Below are positions 57,835-64,000 of a stretch of DNA of 64,000 nt, piece by piece. The stretch is taken from assembly GCA_039720395.1 (NCBI GenBank), contig CM077832.1, forward strand, positions 30,749,316 through 30,813,315. The letters are read 5' to 3'. The position numbers and the translations under genes were made by a program. Under the pieces are notes generated by a model. It was given only the letters and a program-made list of their open reading frames with translations, made no database searches and was not told the origin of the DNA. Position 1 is the first letter of the stretch; every line of letters starts with the position of its first letter. Source of the DNA: Liquidambar formosana (lineage: Eukaryota; Streptophyta; Magnoliopsida; Saxifragales; Altingiaceae).

Positions 57835-60048
57835 GGGTTAATTACTTTTTAATACCCTCAACTTTGGGTGTAGTTTCAATTTGGTCCAAAAACTTTGAAT
57901 TGTATCAATTTAAGACAACTTTAAACTTTTTGTTGTAATGTGGTCACGTCCGTTAGGGTTATTGACAGAAATGGTATGTCTCGCACACGTGATGCTTATG
58001 TGGAGCCTATGTGGCATCCACTTGTATTATAATAGACTATAAGTTGTTATAGTCCAACTTACAGTCGACTATAAGTTTGTTTGGGAAAAAAAAAAAAAAA
58101 AAAAAAAAAAGTGTTCAAGAAAAACAATAAATTCACTGGAACAAACCCAACCAACCATTTTTACAGCATTTTTAACATCTTAACCTCCAAACGACGTAGT
58201 TTTGAGGGTGTATGAGTCCCAACCAATTGCAACACTTAACCTTTCTCTATTTCTTCCTCTTAACGAAAAACTCATTGATGACCCTCTCCCTTATCAATTG
58301 GTTCTCCCCTGTTGTCTGGACGACAGTTCACTTCACTAGTCATCGGCACCTCTATCTCTTTCTCCCTCGTCATCTGGCTCTCTCTCTCATCGCTATGCTC
58401 TTAGATCCGCTCACTAGCAGTGACGATACTCTCCCCTATTCGGCTTCTCATCGTTGGCGACCCTTCCACTCACCGATCTGTTCTCGTCGGTGTCTTCTTC
58501 CTTCTTCCATAACCCCAAAACCCATTTTCAGATTTGACATAAATCTAACATGTACTCAAACCTATTCTCCATCTTATTTTTCCCTTTTTAAACCCACCAG
58601 TAACCACCTCCTTCCCCTTTTTTCCAAAGTCACGATCTTAAAAAGTTGAAACCCATTATGAGATGATGGGGTTGAGGAAGATAATCGGTAGAGGGGAGCC
58701 TCCTTCATTTATTTTCAAGAAAAAGCCATTAATTTTGTAAACTTTATTTTTTATTTAAAGTATAGGGCAAAAATCAGATACTATATTTCATCAAAATCCT
58801 ATTATTCTCCTTAAATCAGATCCAACAAAACCTTGTAATATCTTCTCTGTGCAACGTTTTTAAACCCAAGCCCTACCAAACATTGCGCTAACGGCATACC
58901 TATTCACTCTTCCAGCATATCCCTCTCTTCCATCCAAACCCTCTATTCCCAGGTAGCTCCACCGTTGATCTACCACCATTAAAGGCGCCGTTGCTAAGTT
59001 ATCGAAGGGCAAAACAATCCTAATTTAGTCCACATAGTCTTGTACTTGTTTGTTGTAGTGAAAGTGAAAGAAAATAAAAGAATTGGGTTTCTTTTGAACA
59101 CATTTTTTTTTTCCCAAACGACTTATAGTCAACTATAAGTTGGATTATAACTAGGGGTGTTAATGGTTCGGTTTGGTTCAGTTTTAGGGGAGATTTCAAA
59201 CCAAACCATTATACTTCGTTTTTATTACTCCCAAACCAAAACCAAACCATACTATAAAAAAACCAAACCAAACCAAACCATTATATTTCGGTTTGGTTCG
59301 GTTCGGTTTCGGTTTTAACCTATCAAGTAACAACAAATAATTGAAAATGAAAAAAATGACATGCCAAACTCCAAATAAAAACATTTTTAATAAAAGCATT
59401 ACATTAGCAACTAAAAAAAACAAACATTGTATCAAAATAGAAACATATTGACATATATCAATATGTCAATATCACACACAACATTAATACACACAACATT
59501 AATAACTAGTTTAATACATGCCAATCTAAAAAAGGGAAAATAATAAGAAACTTAAAATCAACAAAAACAAGCCCATTACCTATTTTACACTTATTAGAAT
59601 TGGGAATTTAAAAACTTTAGGTTGATATATATATATATATATTATATTTTTCGGTTTTTTCGGTTTGGTTTGGTTTTTTAAAACTGAAAACCAAAACCAA
59701 ACCAATTGAGTTCGGTTTTCTAAAATTAAAACCATAACCAAACCTAATGACAAAAAAACCAAACCAAACCGCCCGGTTCGATTTGGTTCTTGGTTTTAAC
59801 CAAAACCATTAACACCCCTAATTATAACAACTTATAATTGATTATAACATAGGTGGATGCTACATAGGTTTCACGTAAGCATTACCTGCGTAGCACATGC
59901 CATTTCCGTCAAAAACCTTAACGGACGTTAGCTTTTGAACCACATTGCAATAAAAAATTTAAAGTTATCCTAAATTGATACAATTCAAAGTTTTTGGATC
60001 AAATTAAAACTACCCCAAAGTTGAAAGTATTAAAAAGTTATTAACCCC
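57835..60048. mobile_element. Long-TIR MULE-like element carrying gene-like DNA, interrupted by an hAT element
   Basis: The left arm (57835 to about 58108) and right arm (about 59101-60048, excluding the hAT insertion) are inverted copies of about 260 bp. They begin GGGTTAATTACTTTTTAATA and, inverted, GGGGTTAATAACTTTTTAAT, and end in A/T runs. The flanks carry a perfect 8-bp duplication, ATAAGATT (57827-57834, 60049-60056). The cargo (about 58110-59100) is C/T-rich, like a plant promoter or leader, with CCAAACGACGTAGTTTT near 58187 and an open frame at 58212-58649 that I do not recognise. This is the layout of a Pack-MULE, but no parent gene can be named. Confidence 0.82.
59152..59820. mobile_element. 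Non-autonomous hAT element (669 bp) in the right TIR of the MULE-like element
   Basis: It starts TAGGGGTGTTAATGGTT and ends AACCATTAACACCCCTA. The target duplication ATTATAAC is perfect (59144-59151, 59821-59828). The interior is dense in GGTTTGGTTCGG and CCAAACC, which fold on each other. Removing it restores the arm of the host element. Confidence 0.93.
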
Positions 60049-60056
60049 ATAAGATT

Positions 60057-60711
60057 TACTTCTCCTTCAAGATCCAAGTAGGTCTTAAGTCCTTTTGGTG
60101 ATTGAACGTAGATTAACTTTGTAGGGTCTTGAGGCCTTCCAAGATGTAATTGGACAGCAAATCATATTAAACACGTGGCTTTAGGGTAAACATGCCAACT
60201 CACATATTTACATTATTTTGCCGTCAAAATATATACAAACAGATACAAATAAAAACAGAACAGACACAGTAACTAGCTCCGACCCCTCGCTACATAAACC
60301 GTCCATTTTTCCCACGGCCAACTCAGGCGCCCCCGACAAAAGAAAAAAATGCAAATAAAAATCCACTCAACTTCCCATCTTTACACCCATCATCAAACTT
60401 AATTTTATTAAACAAAAATTTACAGCCTGTGACTCTGTCTGTGGACTTTCCAAAATAAAAAAATAAGAAAACTTGCCAAGTTCTTTCCTCGATCTTGTGT
60501 CTTTCTGTATCTCTCTGCCTATCTGTCACTGTCCGTCTGTCTATCTGTCTTTCTCCATGTTCGATTTCTCATAACCTCGCTTAAAACGAATGTCGGAACA
60601 ACAATTGCCCACATCTTCCCCTATAAAACCTCAGTTCCCTAGACACCAAAAAGCTCCTCATTTTCTCTTTCATTTGCTAAGCTACGGAGAGAATTAGAAA
60701 GAGCTACATAT
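60057..60711 (+). promoter_or_regulatory. Promoter and leader of the acidic protein gene
   Basis: A TATAAAA box at 60622-60628 lies 84 bp before the ATG, with a believable start region near 60650. Upstream is an imperfect TCTG/TCTC tract (60498-60556). No other gene is present in this stretch. Confidence 0.6.
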
Positions 60712-61370
60712 ATGGGAGGGTGTGCGACCAAACCGAAGGGTTTGAAGGCCGAGGTCGGCGAGGCTCTGGCTCCGGCTCCGGCACCGCAGCGGGCTCCAGT
60801 GAAGGAGGATGAGGCCGGCACGGTTTCCGAGGTGAAGGAGGAGATTGTTGAGGCAGAGAAGAAGGTCGAAGGTGGTGATGATGATGATGATGATGGTGAC
60901 AAACTTGATGAGCAAGGAAACAAACGACGCTCTCTCAGTCTCTTGTTCAAGGAGGTAACTCATATTTATTTTTATTTATTTATTTTTTTCTGGAAGTGAA
61001 TGTTTGTTCAAGATTATTGTATGTTTGATGGGTTTATTTTATTTTTTCTGCTCTGTGTTTCAAACCTTTATTTCTTCATGCGTTATCCGCTAATAATTGT
61101 TCTTAATCATAAACTGTAGACTAATTACTTTTCTCTGGTTGATCCTTTGTTGATAATTAATTCGTTTTCTTCATCGAATGATAATACGGTAACACCTCTC
61201 CCCTCTGGATGGTTTCTGAGAAAATTGTGGAAAACAGAGGAGAATGAATTCACCCTCTTACTCTCTCTGTTGCTCTCTCTCTCTCTCTTGTTGTTTCGGT
61301 TGGCAAAATATGAAAAACTCAATTAAGCTAAGACAAATAATTTATTAGGCTTAGTTCAGGCATTTAGTGG

Positions 61371-61413
<43 letters not shown>

Positions 61414-63935
61414 TTTTACCTTGGGTTCCAAGTAATACAAATCAAACTCTTAGTTTCAGTCTCTTTCCCTTTTCCGACATTTTCTTGGCACCCAAACATA
61501 GCCGTAAGGATTTAATTTCCTTTTCCCCAGAAAAATTATTTAATACGGAGTAGATAGACATTGGATTTCAGTTGTGCCTTGGTTGGTTTTTTTAGTAAGA
61601 GGGTAAGAAAAAGGCTTTTAATCTGAGGTTCTTTAATATTTGGGACCCCGGAAAATGAAATCTCCACTCAAATGTAACCAATACAGCTAATTGGCCCAAC
61701 TTAAATGAAATTATATGTGTATGGGTGGTTGTGGTGTTTTTTGTGTGGGGGTGGGATGATCAATCCTATTATTAACTTAGTTATTTTTCTCATGCACTTT
61801 CTGCGTTTTAAATCTTTCGTTGATTTGATATTGATTTTGTTGAGGTTCACATATGAATTTATCTCACATCGGAGAAAGAATAAGAGGATGATAATAGCTT
61901 AATATATAAGAAATTGACTCATTATTAAAGTTCCAGGTATGTGTATTTCAGTTTGTTGTGTTGGATTTTGGATTCTCTCAAACTGCATTTATAAAATTGA
62001 GAATTTTTTTCAAAATAAAATTATAATTTGAGATATTATATGAATGGAAAAACCCAATATCTAATTAACTTGATTTATTTATTTATTTATTTTTATTTTT
62101 TAGGTGTGTGTGTCCATAATCTAATAATATAAGCAATTATTACTAGTAGTATTATTAGGGGGTTTAAAAAGTGTTCGCACCATGTGTAAATTTGACCCTA
62201 ACCCTATCATGCCCTCTATAGTTTAATATTAATGCATTCCAATAAAGTTAATCTCACTTGTGTTGAACATTATTTAAGCTGGCCCATCCTTTTTCTCTGT
62301 CAAATGTCTTGTCGGCATCAATTTTAACTTCTCTCGGTCAAAAAGTCCTCACTCCAAGGTTTCTTTCCCTCCATAAAACTTTGGTGTCCCTTGTTAGTTT
62401 TTTGTTTGGTTGTTGGCTATGATGAGGAAGAAATATCTATGGCCTAAACAGCTGCCTTTTGCTTTAGAATCTGATGTACACTGGAGAATCAGTGCCAAGG
62501 ATCTTCAACGTTTTGTCACAGTCTTTTTATTTTTATTTTTTTCCTGCTGACATACTAAGACCTCTGTTGGACCTGACCCCAACCTGGTTGGATTTTCTGT
62601 GTTTTGATTTGTTCCCACTGTTTCTTTCTGTGTTGATTTTTCCCCCTAACCAATTATTTTAATGAGATATATGAAGAGGTGTTAGTGTGGACTAGTGTAA
62701 ACCATCTAAAAAAAAAAAAAAATGTTCTCTAGTGTTTGGGTGTCAGGATAAATTAAACATGTATTGATTTATGCTGTGAGGTATATGCTCGATCAGTGAA
62801 AGGATATGCTTCACTTGGAAGTAAATGTTTACTTTCTGACCCCTGGCTGAGCTATGTGCGATGATTATCTGTATAAGAGTACCCTCTACAATTAATAAGC
62901 CCAAAAGGTTAACCTTGAGGGGGGGTATATCGTGTGATTTTACGACCTTTGGCCAAGAGGTTTTGGATTCAATTCTCATTGATCGCTTTCCTTTAAGGTC
63001 ACTCTTATGGACTTTGTATTGTAAATTTGTAATTGCCCAGTATATGAGATGGGAGTGCAGTATGTACGCAGGTTAGGGGATTAATTGAGTGCGTAAGCAT
63101 TATGGATTAACATTTCAACTAGGTCTTAGGACATGTTTGGTTGGTATCTACCATTATGGATATATGATGCCTGAATTAATTTGTTGGCTTTGGTATGTAA
63201 AATTGTAAATGCACGAGATTTTCATAAAAGACTCTGAGCTGGTTGTTGGGATAATGTGATTATCTCATTAACTGATTTGATTAGTGGGGTCTCCTGAATG
63301 AGGTTTGTCCAATGGTTTTGGTGATCACTGGTGAACGCAATTATGAAGAGATATTTATAACTTTGAAACAAACCCCACAAACACCCCCCCCCCCCCCCAA
63401 AAAAAAAAAAGAAGGAAAAGAAAAAAATAGAAGGGAAAAAGAAAAGGGTGACGATCAAAATAAACATTGTAGAATGTAAACTCGGATTATAGTCATTCTA
63501 AATAAATTGTAAACTTGTATGTCTCAACTTTTTCATGCATAATTTATGAAAAAGATTGTTGAGGATTCATCCCTTGAACTATACTTTCAAACCTTGCTTC
63601 CTTGCGTGCAGAATGAAGAAGGGAAGGACTCAACAGAAGAAGATGGTAAGATGCCAACAGAGTCAACAAAAAAGGAAGAGGAATCATTAATAGAGACTGA
63701 AAGAGCTACTACCGAGGAATCCGAAACCAAGGCCCCTGAAGCAGAAAAAACCGAAACCCCATTAGAACAAGCCCCCACCACGGATGTTGTCAATGCTCCT
63801 AAAACAGAGGAAGTAGTAGTAGTAGAAGCCACACCAACTACAGAATCTCAAAAACCTGAAACACCTGAGGAGAAGAAAACAGAGGAAGAGGAAGAAGAAG
63901 AGAGGGTAATTGTGGCTGAGAATGTCAAAGTGTGA
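60712..63935 (+). CDS. Acidic protein with N-terminal myristoylation signature
   Basis: Two exons, 60712-60954 and 63612-63935, join in phase 0 (GAG/GTAACT donor, TGCGTGCAG acceptor) to give 188 aa. The start MGGCATKPKGLK has Gly2 for N-myristoylation and Cys4 for palmitoylation, followed by basic residues. I infer attachment to the inner face of the plasma membrane or an endomembrane. The rest is low in complexity and disordered: Ala-Pro repeats (about 20-27), an Asp run (about 56-62), RRSLSLLFKE at the exon end (about 72-81), then Glu/Thr/Pro-rich sequence. There is no catalytic domain. Plants have several such MGGC-type acidic proteins of unknown role. The start is supported by the TATA box and the lipidation motif. 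The intron is 2.66 kb. Confidence 0.85.
60955..63611. other. Intron of the acidic protein gene
   Basis: It contains a long T run (61374-61408), an A run (62709-62722), a C/A homopolymer pair (63384-63410) and a possible SINE at 62868-63075. No internal exon was needed to keep the frame and none was seen. Confidence 0.6.
62868..63075 (+). repeat. Possible SINE
   Basis: A box B-like GGTTTTGGATTCAATTCTC (62959-62977) is followed by a body ending GTACGCAGGTTAGGGG, without a clear tail. The assignment rests on the promoter-like box and style only. Confidence 0.35.
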
Positions 63936-64000
63936 TGGAGAGAATGCTTTTTAAGATCGAGATATCAGACAGCTTGCAAGAATCACATTTGCCTATTTGT

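Overview
This window looks like nuclear DNA of a flowering plant, most likely a woody eudicot. It is AT-rich, its genes have GT-AG introns and plant-specific products (a GT-2 type trihelix factor, a plant-type mitochondrial J-protein), and the space between genes is full of LINE, LTR, hAT, MULE-type, Helitron and SINE debris plus (CT)n, (CA)n and (TA)n microsatellites. The species cannot be fixed from the sequence alone. There are no bacterial, CRISPR, rRNA or intact tRNA features.

Five host loci can be supported. (1) On the minus strand at 5565-5627 there is an exon that looks like the first exon of a BolA2-like gene, with a site II rich promoter; the other exons are not visible. (2) On the plus strand at 14417-16394 there is a two-exon GT-2/DF1-like trihelix transcription factor (510 aa). 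(3) On the plus strand at 26048-26599 there is a single-exon membrane protein of unknown function (183 aa). (4) On the minus strand, 28393-43696 holds a seven-exon DnaJ/J-domain gene (279 aa) with a probable mitochondrial presequence; two of its introns are swollen by transposons. (5) On the plus strand, 60712-63935 holds a two-exon acidic protein with an N-terminal myristoylation/palmitoylation signature (188 aa).

The rest is a stack of repeats whose order of arrival can be read. From 1 to 3220 there are LINE, copia and LTR fragments and a 140-bp direct repeat. A decayed hAT transposase follows the BolA2-like exon. Two G-capped fold-back elements lie at 20.0 and 22.9 kb. The 6.7-kb DnaJ intron holds a LINE cut by an hAT element (607 bp, 8-bp target duplication), by a second insertion, and by a SINE with a 17-bp target duplication.

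The most striking part is 43.7-55.5 kb: a tandem duplication of a 4.1-kb unit that includes the upstream region of the DnaJ gene. The distal copy then received three MULE-like MITEs and a 2.4-kb Helitron that itself carries another 660-bp MITE. The proximal copy keeps the matching empty sites, so each boundary can be set to within a base or so. Beyond the duplication, 56.7-60.0 kb holds two neighbouring long-TIR elements with gene-like internal sequence (possible Pack-MULEs); the second is interrupted by an hAT element with a perfect 8-bp target duplication.
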